64,000 nt of DNA from CAVYGM01 sp963768025 (GTDB taxonomy: Bacteria; Bacteroidota; Bacteroidia; Cytophagales; Spirosomataceae). The stretch is from NCBI GenBank assembly GCA_963768025.1, contig CAVYGM010000026.1, positions 496,001-560,000 on the forward strand, in the 5' to 3' direction. The position numbers and the translations under genes were made by a program. The notes under the pieces were generated by a model. That model was not told the origin of the DNA and did no database searches. It worked only from the letters and a program-made list of their open reading frames with translations. Shown one piece after another: positions 52,840 through 62,744 of this stretch (position 1 is the stretch's first letter; every line of letters starts with the position of its first letter).

Positions 52840-55576
52840 TCATTTCTCAGCCAAAGAATACAACTGATTAAACAGCAACTTAAACGTCCCATGCGCCTGC
52901 GAACGGAAGGCGATTTCAGGTCCGAATACGAGTAGTTTACCCGACCCAACGGTAGCTTCAAAGGCCGTAACGCCGCCTTGCAGATACGCCTGCCCCCAGG
53001 CCCAGCCGCTGCGTAGGGGCGTAGCGGTAGGGAACCACGCCAGGGGCTTTACCTGTCCACGGGCTATGGCTTCGGGCGAAATGGTAAAGACGGGGCTGGC
53101 ATCAAAGTACACATCAGTTTTGGCGGGCATTCCCCAGGTAGCACGCTGGGTGGTATCCACGGCTACTTGCAGTATACTCCCGGGGATGTAGTATTTTTCA
53201 CCGGGTAAGGGTCGTTCCTTGCCTCCCGTCGTCATTTCCATTAGGGCATTTCTGACGGGTAGTTGCAGGTGATAGGCCAGGTTGGCACTACTACCCAGGG
53301 TGACCACGGTGCCGCCTTCTTCCATGAATTTTTTGAGTTGGGGAATCGATTTTTGGACACTCAGGCTTCCCATGGTAGGATGGTATTCCGTCGGAATGTC
53401 TTCTTCCTTAGCCTCAGTGCGGTTATTGCCCCGCTCCTCCGAGGGTACCCCCGTTCCCGGAATAGCCCTGGTCACGAACAGAATCACATCGTACTTTTTT
53501 CGCAAATCACCCGCGTCAATATCCTTTGCATACACCAATTGGATCGGGTAATGAAACTGCTCCATAATCCAGCGCGTCCACCCAGAGGGCATGGAGCCCC
53601 CGTAGGTATCCCACAGGCCAATGCGCCGGGGTGTGACTTTGGCAAGGGAGGCGGTGGCGGGCTTTTTGGATAGTCCGGTTACCACCAGACCCAGCTCGGA
53701 AACCGATTTTTCGAGTACCGCTTTTGTCTTTGCGGATGCGGGTATATAAAAATCACCTGTTTCCGTTAGGCGGAACACCTCCGTACCGGCAGCAATCAGA
53801 TCGTTGATGGTGGTGAAAGAATCATTATTTTTTGCACTTAGTATAAAACCTGCGGTGGCTTTGGTCGAAGGAAGTGTACCCGTTGGCTTCTGCAATTCAC
53901 CGTAGGGAACAGGCTGAAATGGCCCGGTAAAGTCTTCCAACTGACGGTCAAAAGCGACGCCCATCTGATAAGCCAGTGTCCAGCCAGCGGCATCGTAGGG
54001 CCGAACGGGAGGCCCGCCCTGGTACTGAAAATCATTGGGGTAGTCCTGAGGCTCAAACATATCAACGATGTGCGGACGGAAAGCCTGGTTGGTTTTTACA
54101 ACGTATGATCCCGCCGGGTACGTTTTTCCAGCCACTGCAAACTCGGACGTAGCTTTATGAACCCGCACGCCTGTTTTGATAAGGGCGTTCACAAACTTAA
54201 CGGCGGTAGGAAAGTCATTCTGATTGGCCGAAAGGATATACCCACGGGCATCCCGCAAAACTGGATTTTTCAATACTGCTTCATAAAAGCTGAGGGAGGG
54301 AGTCTGTGAGGTACCCCGTTGGCTCGGGGTTCCGGCTTTGATGGCTTCGCTGATAGACTCGATCCGGCTGGGGTAGGGGGTCCAGTAGTCTTTGCTACCC
54401 CGCTCAATGGAGCTTTTGCCCATGTGGTAAATATTGTACAGGAGTTGATCGCTGTGCCGGGCGGCGTAGTCAAGCACGGCCCAGTTGAGGGAGAGAGAAT
54501 ACTCAATCGACTGCCTGAAATGCCACTTTTGGGGCATAGCCGGGTTAGGCGTATTGTTGTTGGGAATCAGGCGCTGGGGTACCAGCGGAATTTCCTCGGG
54601 GGTAGGGTTTCCAATTATCTCGGTCAGAAGGCCGATCATGTTGTGAAAGTGGGTGGTGGTGCGAAGGCCCCCGTTGTACCAGGTAGAGAACGTGGAACCC
54701 GTCAGGCGGGTATAGCCCGGTTTGTTTTCCACATTCAAACGGTTGTACATGGCGGCCCCTACGGCATCTATGCCCGTCACCATCAGCGGGATCAAACACG
54801 TAGTTGAACGGATCGCGGTAGGGAGGACCTGCCAGTACCGAGCCCGCCGGACCGCGCTGATGGTGGTTGTACATGATTTGGGGAATCCATTCCAGAAATA
54901 GCTGCCTTCCCATGTTCTGGGATTCTTTCATGTTCATGATGTAGAAGTCCCGGTTGTTGTCGTGGCCGATGTACTTTTGGTACAAGCGGGGCAGGTGTTC
55001 CGTGGAGCGTTTCTTAGGGTCAGACTGCCGCATGTACCAGTTGCTTACCAGTTCCTGTCCGTCGGGGTTGGCGTGGGTGAGCAGGATAATCACCTTGTCC
55101 AAAATGTTTTTGGTTTCGGCATCCTGGCGGCTGGCCAAATTATAAGCCGTCTCTATCAACTGATGGATACCCACTACCTCGGTGGCGTGGAGACCGCCGT
55201 CAATCCATACCACCGCTTTACCCTCCAATGACAAGGCCTTGGCTTCCGCGTCGGTAAGCCCTTCGGCCCGGGCCATTTTCTGAGAAATTTCCTTATAACG
55301 GGCCAGATTTTTCAGGTTATCTGGGGAGGAAACAAAGAACATGTATTGATTGCGACCTTCCTCGGTTTGGCCGATGGTAGTCAATTCCATCCGATCGGAA
55401 GACTCATCTAGTTTTTTAAAATAAGCTTCGGTTTGGGTGAAGTTGGCCAGTTGATAATCGTCGCCAATGGCAAATCCGAAGTGTGATTGGGGAGTAGGAA
55501 TGGTTTGGGCCCTGGCTATTCCGAGCAGCAATACTACCAGGCAAAACACAAGCTGGTAAGGGTACTTTGTACGCAT
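52840..55576 (-). CDS. M14 family zinc carboxypeptidase, one frameshift
   Basis: A secreted protein of about 911 residues after correction. The signal peptide is LVFCLVVLLLGIARAQ. The peptidase domain has VVWIDGGLHATEVVGIHQLI, with zinc ligands His130 and Glu133, ILLTHANPDGQELVSNWYMR, the substrate-binding NNRDFY and PQIMYNHHQRGPAGSV with the third zinc His. The frame breaks at 54787 by one inserted base and then continues PLMVTGIDAVGAAMYNRLNV, with the Glu-bearing MIGLLTEIIGNPTPEEIPLV. A C-terminal region of about 450 residues, including GGTVVTLGSSANLAYHL, looks like a glutamine-amidotransferase-like domain. Probably a periplasmic peptidase of broad use; the substrate is unknown. Confidence 0.88.
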
Positions 55577-55635
55577 AATAGGGTATTGGATGGGTTAAAT
55601 TTGAGTCGGTAAGTTCGGGAAAATTGGCACATAAA

Positions 55636-57028
55636 TCACACCGCATCCGAAAGGCTGGAAAACGTGAAATCTCTGATTTTCATTGGGGGGATCAGATTGC
55701 CTCTTGTACGGACGGGTCTGCCCAACTCTTCTAGGTTATTGAGCATAATCACCGGACATTCGTTAAAGCGAAAATTCTTAACTGGATACTTGATCTGGCC
55801 ATTTTCAATATAAAAAGTCCCGTAGCGGGTCAAGCCGGTGTAGAGTAGGGGTTGGGGGTCGAGCCAGCGGGTGTACCAGAAACGCGTCACCAGGATTCCC
55901 CGCTCAGTACCCTTGATCAGCTCAGCGAGGGAGGCCGTACCGCCCGACATCGTGAAGCTGTCGGGTAGCATCAGGGGTGGTACCCCCTTTTGTTTTGCCC
56001 AGTAGCGGGAGCGATACGGCACTGGCCTGACCGGGCTGACCTTTTCCGTCAAAGAAAGACCCGAAAAGCCTATAATCATCCTTGTCACAAATTCGAGTAC
56101 ACGAATTCCAAAATTCCTGGGTATTAGACTGGTAAGCCACGTCGTCGAGTAGCCCCACGATTTCCCCGTTTTTGATTTCGTAAAATAGCTGGCCGCTAAA
56201 CTGGAAATTGTAACGCTGCTGGTCGATGGACGAAGAGCCCCTGCCCAGGATGTAAATGCCTTTTTCGGTATCCCGGATCATGTCCTGAATGCTGTACTTT
56301 TCGGCGTTTGGTTGTAAGGACACATTGGGCATACGCTGAAACTGTACGGAATCCCAGCTATCGGCAAAGCTGCACCCGTGGGAAGCGTTCTCACCCAGAA
56401 TATGAACCTGGTCCCGGGTAGCCTGGAAATTGACCAGAATCCCGTCCTTTACCAGATCCCACGACTTAGCGGGTACCCCCTCTTCATCAAACCCGACCCG
56501 GCCCATGGTATTGGGCTGAACCTTATCCGCCAGGAAATTGACGATGTTGCTACCATATTGGAAGTTTTTGGAATTACGTTTTTCCAGGCTGGCAAAGCTG
56601 GTACCGGCCAGATTGGCCTCGTATCCCAGCACTCGATCCAGTTCCAGCGGATGCCCTACGGATTCGCGGATCGTCAGGCCCAGATTGGACGGGTCCAGGA
56701 GCATATCGTACTTGCCCGCCGGTACCGACTTTGCCACCAATTTGGCCTGCGCCTGCTTGGCCGACAGAATCACATCTTCCACTATATCGTAGGAGTAGCG
56801 ATATACGGTTGGGCCTCCCATCACCGACTTTTTTTCTGAGACTAGCCCATCGAGGTATTCATAGCCCATACCGATAGGTGCACTGAGGGCATCGCGGGTT
56901 TTGAAACGTCCGGCTTGTTTGTTGACGGCTGTCACGGTGAAGGTCGGCCAGAGCCGGTGAATGTCTTGATCTACTTAGGAGCCATCAATGGAAGCAAAGT
57001 ATTTCTGTTCGTTGACAACAATAGGTGT
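55636..57028 (-). pseudogene. TldD-PmbA chimera: 5'-truncated TldD fused out of frame to a PmbA C-terminus
   Basis: The upstream part is TldD-like: YGSNIVNFLADKVQPNTMGR, GFDEEGVPAKSWDLVKDGIL, then FSGQLFYEIKNGEIVGLLDD with SCTRICDKDDYRLFGSFF DG and the terminal GQPGQASAVS. It lacks the first roughly 200 residues of a TldD. Its recognisable similarity begins at EQKYFAS at about 57015, and an in-frame TAA at 56975-56977 interrupts it 14 codons before the first possible start (GTG 56935). Near 56020 the sequence switches, one frame off, to what looks like the last third of a PmbA-type partner (RSRYWAKQKGVPPLMLPDSF, GILVTRFWYTRWLDPQPLLY). The two halves share TGCCGTATCGC at the joint. It cannot encode a working TldD or PmbA as it stands. 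Confidence 0.72.
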
Positions 57029-57406
57029 TTATATATCCTTTTCATTGGAAAGATAGTTTCTGTTTTAACTACTCAATAGTTGATTTTTAGGCTGAACGCC
57101 AGTGACGTGGTGAGGAGGCGTAATTTTATAGTAGAGCAATTGGATAAATGCTAGCAACAGTAGTAGCTTTATTCTGTAATCATTCAGTATTTGTTTAATT
57201 ATATTTTGTATCAAGAGTAATTAGCAAAACGATTATAGTGGAATAGAGGCCCTTTTGCGAACTTTATATAAAAGTTCTATTTTATTATGAAATAAGTCAT
57301 ACGTCGGGTCTTCCCCTGATCCTTGGACGCTCACCGGATGGATATAATGGAAACTATCGTCTCGCATCGTACATTTGGTTTTTGGCCAATCCTGTCTATC
57401 CCGTCT
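57029..57406. other. AT-rich intergenic region, no gene seen
   Basis: About 380 bp between the damaged TldD end and the ABC ATPase gene. It is AT-rich and has many stops in all frames. A perfect 7-bp hairpin (GAACTTT-ATATA-AAAGTTC) lies at 57259-57277, followed by a T-rich stretch; it may be part of a terminator or leader. No transposase or target-site repeat was found at the edge where the TldD similarity ends. Confidence 0.5.
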
Positions 57407-58387
57407 ATGGCTTTACTTCAATTGAAATCAGTATCCAAAGCCTATGCCGGGACCACCGTGCTATCGGACGTGTCCCTAACGATCAAAAAGGGCGAGTGGG
57501 TGGGCATCGTGGGCGAAAGCGGGTCGGGGAAAAGTACCTTGCTCAAAATCATTGGACGCTACCTGGACGCGGATAGCGGTGAGCTATACCTGAACCGAAA
57601 ACAAGTAACGCTGGTGCGGGATCAGTTGCTAAAAGGCCATGAATTGATCAAGCTCGTACATCAGGACTATGAGCTGTTTCCGAATCAAACTGCCCGGGAG
57701 AACATCACCTATGCCTTACGCTTCTATGAGCCGGATTACCTCACGCAGCGCGCGGATGAGTTGATTAAATTGACGGGATTAACCGAGGCCGAACATCGAA
57801 AGGCCAAGGTACTGTCGGGGGGCGAAAAACAACGTACCGCCCTGGCGCAGGCCATAGCGGTACCCCCACAGTTGCTGCTCCTGGATGAGCCCTTTGCCCA
57901 CCTCGATCCCCGCAACAAACAGACCCTGGCGGAGGCAATCGAGTCTCTTAAAAAGAGCAACGACCTTACCTGCCTCTTCGTGACGCACGATGCCGGCGAG
58001 GCGATGGCCTGGGCCGATCGGATCATTATCCTGAAAGACGGGAAAATAATTCAGGAAGGTACCCCTGAGCAGGTGTATACGAAACCAGCCAATGTATACG
58101 TGGCCCAATTGACCGGATTGGTTAATAGTGTGCCGGAGAACGGCAAAACCCGCCTTATCCGTCCCAACTACATCCGCGCGGTTCGGAATCCGGACAAAGC
58201 GGTATGGCGGGGGCGCGTCACCCAAATAAGATTCAAGGGTACTAACTACGAGTACTTTTGCACGACGGATAATGGAACTTCGCTGGTATATTTTGCCAAC
58301 CGAAAATCCCATCAGGTTGGGGAAGAGGTGTATCTGACCTATTCAAGAAAGCATAGCTTTTTGCTGAATGATACACAGGCAATATAA
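57407..58387 (+). CDS. ABC transporter ATP-binding protein (PotA/CysA-like), orphan
   Basis: A 326-residue ATPase. Walker A is GIVGESGSGKSTLLK, the Q-loop is ELIKLVHQDYELFPNQTARE, the signature LSGGEKQRTALAQAIAV, Walker B LLLLDEPFAHLDPR and the H-loop LFVTHDAGEAMAWA. Residues about 235-326 form a C-terminal OB-like region, as in PotA/CysA/FbpC-type importers. I chose the ATG at 57407, where MALLQLKSVSKAYAGTTVLS begins; the frame is open 84 bp further upstream. No permease or binding protein is adjacent in the window, so the transported substrate is unknown. The gene that follows is convergent. Confidence 0.87.
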   Translation: MALLQLKSVSKAYAGTTVLSDVSLTIKKGEWVGIVGESGSGKSTLLKIIGRYLDADSGELYLNRKQVTLVRDQLLKGHELIKLVHQDYELFPNQTARENITYALRFYEPDYLTQRADELIKLTGLTEAEHRKAKVLSGGEKQRTALAQAIAVPPQLLLLDEPFAHLDPRNKQTLAEAIESLKKSNDLTCLFVTHDAGEAMAWADRIIILKDGKIIQEGTPEQVYTKPANVYVAQLTGLVNSVPENGKTRLIRPNYIRAVRNPDKAVWRGRVTQIRFKGTNYEYFCTTDNGTSLVYFANRKSHQVGEEVYLTYSRKHSFLLNDTQAI

Positions 58388-58409
58388 AAATGAACCTCCA
58401 ATTGCCCTA

Positions 58410-59087
58410 TTATTCTTGGACCGTATTATGCAAATCCGTAGAAGGCCGAATGACATGCACATCCAGAACCGCCTTTGGGCGGGCCAGGTATTCGCGCACT
58501 AGGGTGCGGAACGAGTAGGTAGCTGGGACATCCTGGGCCGCAAAGGCTATCGCCTGAATGCCTTCGTTTTGGGCAATGTACAGGGCCCGGGCATTCTGGA
58601 AATCCTGGGAGATGATGGTGATGTTATCCTCATTGAAAACATCCTTGCACCGGATGATAGAATCAAACGTCCGGAATCCGGCGTAGTCCAATTGAAGCGC
58701 TGTTTCAGGAATTCCCATTTTCATCAGCGCTTTCTGCATGTCAAGGGGTTCATTGTAGTATTTGGAGTCGTTGTTTCCACTCAATATCAGCGTGCCGACT
58801 TTTCCCTCATTAAATAGCCGGGCTGCCGCTTCGATGCGGTACTTAAAAAACAAGTTTTCCTTTCCCTCAGTGGTCGTTTTGCTTGTTCCCAATACCAGCC
58901 CTACCTTATTGGATGGTAGAGTATTAATAAAAAAATAACTGTTGGACCGGGTTGTGTACACAACCAGAACATTGCAGAGGAGGACGAATAAGGTACTCAC
59001 AAAGGCAATAACCAGCAGGATTTTGATCATCCGTTTCAAATAGCCGATTTTTAGTATTTCTACGTGGTTTCGCAAGATGAGCTGCAT
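58410..59087 (-). CDS. SanA/YdcF-like DUF218 membrane protein
   Basis: A 225-residue protein with one N-terminal membrane segment (ILLVIAFVSTLFVLLCNVLV) and an extracytoplasmic DUF218 domain. KVGLVLGTSKTTTEGKENLF and FKYRIEAAARLFNEGKVGTL with LILSGNNDSKYYNEPLDMQK match SanA-type members, as do ITIISQDFQNARALYIAQNE and GIQAIAFAAQD. SanA was linked to envelope barrier function and vancomycin sensitivity in enterobacteria; the enzyme activity is not known. The start is uncertain: an ATG at 59030 directly before the membrane segment is an alternative. It is separated from the parC end by a terminator. Confidence 0.88.
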   Translation of the reverse strand: MQLILRNHVEILKIGYLKRMIKILLVIAFVSTLFVLLCNVLVVYTTRSNSYFFINTLPSNKVGLVLGTSKTTTEGKENLFFKYRIEAAARLFNEGKVGTLILSGNNDSKYYNEPLDMQKALMKMGIPETALQLDYAGFRTFDSIIRCKDVFNEDNITIISQDFQNARALYIAQNEGIQAIAFAAQDVPATYSFRTLVREYLARPKAVLDVHVIRPSTDLHNTVQE

Positions 59088-59211
59088 TTCAGTTTAGCTT
59101 AAATAATACGTTCGTTTAGAAACTAATCTGTATTTATAAAACGAATGGCTCTTCCCCTTTTTCCTACTCCCCGCCAAATTAAAAAGTTTTAAAAGCGTTT
59201 GTTGATGATAT

Positions 59212-59248
59212 AAAAAATGGCCACTGTTCACTAGTGGGAGGCCATTTT
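59212..59248. terminator. bidirectional terminator at the parC end
   Basis: AAAATGGCC and GGCCATTTT pair across a loop that itself contains CACTAGTG. The structure includes the last bases of the parC stop region and is followed by T-runs on both strands. Confidence 0.7.
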
Positions 59249-61913
59249 ATTCGAAAAGCCCCAATTGCTTTTTGGTAGCTTCGGTGAGTTCCAGTTTTTG
59301 TTCTGGTTCCTTACTTTCCACCGATTCCAATTCTTCCGTTCCTTCCTCGTCCTCCAATTCCGCGCTTACTTCGACTATGGACTCAACGTCTGAATTAGCA
59401 TCTATCGTAGCTTCAGGAATTGGTTTTAGCCATTTCATTTCCTTTACTTTTTCGGTAGTGAGCTTATTTCCCATCGCTTTCCACCCCCGAACATCCACTG
59501 CTTCCTCCGCCAGGATTTCTTCTTTTTCAACGGGAGCCTTCGGATTCTTCTGGGTCGACAGTTCTAATCTTGGGTGTTTATCCAGGGACGCGAGAACCAG
59601 TTTGCTTCCCTTAGTATCGCTGATAAATAGGAATTTCTTATCCAGCGTGGTGGTTTCGACCTGGAACCGCTTGATGTAGTGAAGTTTCAGGCCGTTGTCA
59701 AAATACACTGCCGTAATGACACGCGCCGGGTCAAACTTGGTTACCAGTAGCACATCCGAAGGTTCAAAATGATTGGTAAGGTCAAAATTGGTGAGTTCGT
59801 AACTACCTTCTGTATACACCACCAGCAAGAAATCATTTGCTTCAAAATTCCCCAGGTAAAGCCCGCGTTCGTCCCGGTTGAGCCTGCCTAGGGTGGTATT
59901 GTACCAGATATCTACCCCTCCCAGGGTGGAGACCCCCGCCTGCTTAAGGGTCAGTTTCCGAACCGGATACTTAGTGAGGATGTTGCCGTTGGCATTGCGA
60001 TTTTTGATCAATAAATCAGCGAAATTGAAATCAAACTGCTTGACCTTGGCTTTACACTGAGCGGTGAGGTTCACCGTAATGATCTCAGCCTCCCCGTTGT
60101 CATTGGCGGTAAAGTAGGTGACCTTAGACCGTGGGGTACCCTGGGTGAGGTCATATTCCCGGTCGCGGGTCACGGCCGTGATCTGGAAACGCTTCGCGTA
60201 GGACACGCCGGATTTTCCTTCCAGATACACCATGTTATACACTTTACGCTCGTCATTTTTGACAAAAACGGAACAGTACATAATGTCTTTGCCCACAAAC
60301 ACCTTATCCTGAACTTTGGTCACGACGCAGCGGCCATCCCGACGAAAGACGATGATGTCGTCAATATCGGAGCAGTCCATTACGTACTCATCCTTTTTGA
60401 GTCCATACCCGATAAAACCATCCGCTCTGTTTACGTACAGTTTCTGATTATTGGCCGCTACAATATTAGCCGAAATCTGATTGAAGGTTCGGATTACGGT
60501 TTTCCGCTCACGGCCTTTGCCGTATTTTTTCAACAGATCCCGGAAATAGCCGATCGCATATCGAATAATATTGGCCAGATTGTCCTCGGTTTCAGCCAGT
60601 TCCTCTTGCCATTTCCGCATTTGTTCCTCGGCTTTGAATCCGTCGTATTTAGATATACGTTTAATCCGGATTTCCGTCAGATTCAGAATATCCTCTTCGA
60701 CGATCGTCCGGTAAAATTGGGGTTTAAATGGTTCGAGGCCTTTATCAATTGTCTTAATCACCGCTTCAAAGGTCTCACACTCTTCAATGTCGCGGTAGAT
60801 TCGGTTTTCAATGAATATTTTTTCCAAAGAACCATACAGAATTTTTTCCAGAAGGTTGCCCCGCTTGATTTCCAATTCCTGCCGCAGCAGATCCACGGTT
60901 TTTTGGGTGTTGTATTGCAATATCTCCGTAACCCCAAGGAAATGCGGCTTGTCGTCCACAATGACGCAGGCATTGGGGGAGATGGATACCTCGCATTCGG
61001 TGAAGGCATATAGAGCATCCATCGTTATGTCGGGCGAAACTCCGGAGGCCAAATGGATCTGAATTTCGACGTCGGCGGCGGTATTGTCCACCACCTTTTT
61101 GATCTTTATTTTTCCGCTATCGTTGGCCTTGATAATAGAGTCAATGATGGAGGTGGTGGTGGTACCGAAGGGAATGTCCCGCACCACCAAGATCTTTTTA
61201 TCCTCCTCCTCTATCCTGGCCCGGACCCGTACCTTACCCCCCCGGTGCCCATCGCTGTAATTGGAAGCATCCAGGTACCCCCCGGTTTGGAAATCAGGGT
61301 ATATCTCCACGGGCTTGCCTTTGAGAATATCGATGGAGGCCTCTATCAGTTCACAAAAATTGTGGGGCAAAATCTTGGTGGATAAGCCCACGGCGATTCC
61401 TTCCACCCCCTGAGCCAGTAACAACGGAAACTTCACCGGCAGGGTGATCGGTTCCCGCTTGCGGCCGTCGTAGGATAGCTGCCAGTTGGTGGTATCCCCG
61501 TTGAAAACCACCTCCCTGGAAAATCTTGATAGCCTAACCTCTATGTACCGCGGGGCCGCGGCGCTGTCGCCCGTACGTACATCGCCCCAGTTTCCCTGCG
61601 TATCAAAGAGCAATTCTTTCTGGCCCAGATTCACGATGGCGTCGTTGATGGAGGCGTCCCCGTGGGGGTGGTACTGCATCGTGGAACCGATGACGTTGGC
61701 CACTTTATTGAATCGCCCATCGTCCATTTCATTCAGGGCGTGCATGATGCGCCGCTGAACGGGTTTCAACCCATCCTCAATGGCTGGAACGGCACGCTCG
61801 AGAATAACGTAGGAGGCGTATTCCAGAAACCAGTTTTCGTATAAGCCTGAGATTGGTAATTTTTCGTGCAATTCTCCGTCTTCAAAAGGGGTATTGTCAG
61901 TAGCTTCTTCCAT
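59247..61913 (-). CDS. parC: DNA topoisomerase IV subunit A
   Basis: An intact 888-residue DNA-cutting subunit of topoisomerase IV. LYENWFLEYASYVILERAVP and DGLKPVQRRIMHALNEMDDG form the winged-helix domain, followed by YHPHGDASINDAIVNLGQKE. The catalytic tyrosine is Tyr123 in GDSAAAPRYIEVRLS. A long tower and coiled-coil region includes LAETEDNLANIIRYAIGYFR, and the C-terminal domain follows with RRDGRCVVTKVQDKVFVGKD. The last 80 residues are acidic and end KKQLGLFE, a Bacteroidota-type tail. The fact that this gene is free of indels while its partner parE at 29.3 kb is full of them supports the error explanation there. The two subunit genes are 28 kb apart. Confidence 0.95.
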   Translation of the reverse strand: MEEATDNTPFEDGELHEKLPISGLYENWFLEYASYVILERAVPAIEDGLKPVQRRIMHALNEMDDGRFNKVANVIGSTMQYHPHGDASINDAIVNLGQKELLFDTQGNWGDVRTGDSAAAPRYIEVRLSRFSREVVFNGDTTNWQLSYDGRKREPITLPVKFPLLLAQGVEGIAVGLSTKILPHNFCELIEASIDILKGKPVEIYPDFQTGGYLDASNYSDGHRGGKVRVRARIEEEDKKILVVRDIPFGTTTTSIIDSIIKANDSGKIKIKKVVDNTAADVEIQIHLASGVSPDITMDALYAFTECEVSISPNACVIVDDKPHFLGVTEILQYNTQKTVDLLRQELEIKRGNLLEKILYGSLEKIFIENRIYRDIEECETFEAVIKTIDKGLEPFKPQFYRTIVEEDILNLTEIRIKRISKYDGFKAEEQMRKWQEELAETEDNLANIIRYAIGYFRDLLKKYGKGRERKTVIRTFNQISANIVAANNQKLYVNRADGFIGYGLKKDEYVMDCSDIDDIIVFRRDGRCVVTKVQDKVFVGKDIMYCSVFVKNDERKVYNMVYLEGKSGVSYAKRFQITAVTRDREYDLTQGTPRSKVTYFTANDNGEAEIITVNLTAQCKAKVKQFDFNFADLLIKNRNANGNILTKYPVRKLTLKQAGVSTLGGVDIWYNTTLGRLNRDERGLYLGNFEANDFLLVVYTEGSYELTNFDLTNHFEPSDVLLVTKFDPARVITAVYFDNGLKLHYIKRFQVETTTLDKKFLFISDTKGSKLVLASLDKHPRLELSTQKNPKAPVEKEEILAEEAVDVRGWKAMGNKLTTEKVKEMKWLKPIPEATIDANSDVESIVEVSAELEDEEGTEELESVESKEPEQKLELTEATKKQLGLFE

Positions 61914-62040
61914 AAATGGAGGAGGGAAATGTTGGTTTAGTTGTCAGTAAAAATACAAATTTTTTAAGATTATTCCTCTAAAAACAGATAAGAATAAGCA
62001 AAGGATGTAATTTTTTTTATATCAAGAATTTACGAACCTT

Positions 62041-62671
62041 TCAGGTTTCCAAGATCATCAGCAATTCACTGATCATCATGGCGGTTGCTCCCCAAACCTT
62101 GTGATTCTGGATGAGGTAATGCGGTGCCATGAAGCTTTTCCCTCGGATGTCAATGGTACTGGACCCCACGATGGTCTTGTCCCGTATTTCATTTAGCCGC
62201 ACTTCCAGGACTTTTTCGACCTCCCGAGGGTCCGGAAAGAAATCGGGACGATAGGGGAGGTAAGCGACCACGGGCAACACAAAAAAATTACTCGGCGGGA
62301 TAAATAATTCGCTAAGTACCCCCACCACCTTCACATCCGGTGATTCGCAGGCCGATCTCTTCCTGGGCTTCCCGCTTGGCCGTTCGGATCAAATCTTCGT
62401 CCAACAGCTCGTAGCGTCCCCCCGGAAAGGCCATTTGTCCCGAATGGACCCCATCGTAAGCGGGACGCAGGATGAGAGGCAAATGGACTTCTCCCTGGTA
62501 GGGGTAGAACACAATCAAGACCGCACTTTTCCTGGTTTTTTCGTTGGGCTTAACGGCCATTCGCAATCCTGACAAGGCCAGCATGTTGGCATGGGCCTTT
62601 TCGCCCGGCAAGGGGGATTGGAACTTCTGCTTTAATTCTACAACGAAAGAGTCAAAAAAATGGTTTGACAT
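62041..62671 (-). CDS. Nudix hydrolase, CoA pyrophosphatase type, one frameshift
   Basis: About 209 residues after correction. The first frame has LILRPAYDGVHSGQMAFPGG, the entry to the Nudix box used by CoA pyrophosphatases, then RYELLDEDLIRTAKREAQEE, which carries the catalytic Arg-Glu-x2-Glu-Glu residues. It breaks after IGLRIT, where one extra base at 62337-62338 shifts the frame. The second frame continues VKVVGVLSELFIPPSNFFVL and PVVAYLPYRPDFFPDPREVE. These enzymes split CoA into adenosine 3',5'-bisphosphate and phosphopantetheine. The ATG at 62671 is chosen over one at 62707, which would add 12 residues outside the family. Confidence 0.85.
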
Positions 62672-62744
62672 GCAATTGGGAATCCTGGTACACTCCTGAA
62701 TCTTCAATTTTACTAAAATAAAGGGATATTTTCAAGAGGCTACT

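Noticed and set aside
54319..54807. Plus-strand open frame of 162 codons
   Set aside because: Antisense to the M14 carboxypeptidase; its composition follows the codon positions of that gene.
57029..57406. Mobile element at the truncated TldD edge
   Set aside because: No transposase or integrase frame, no terminal inverted repeat and no target duplication could be seen.
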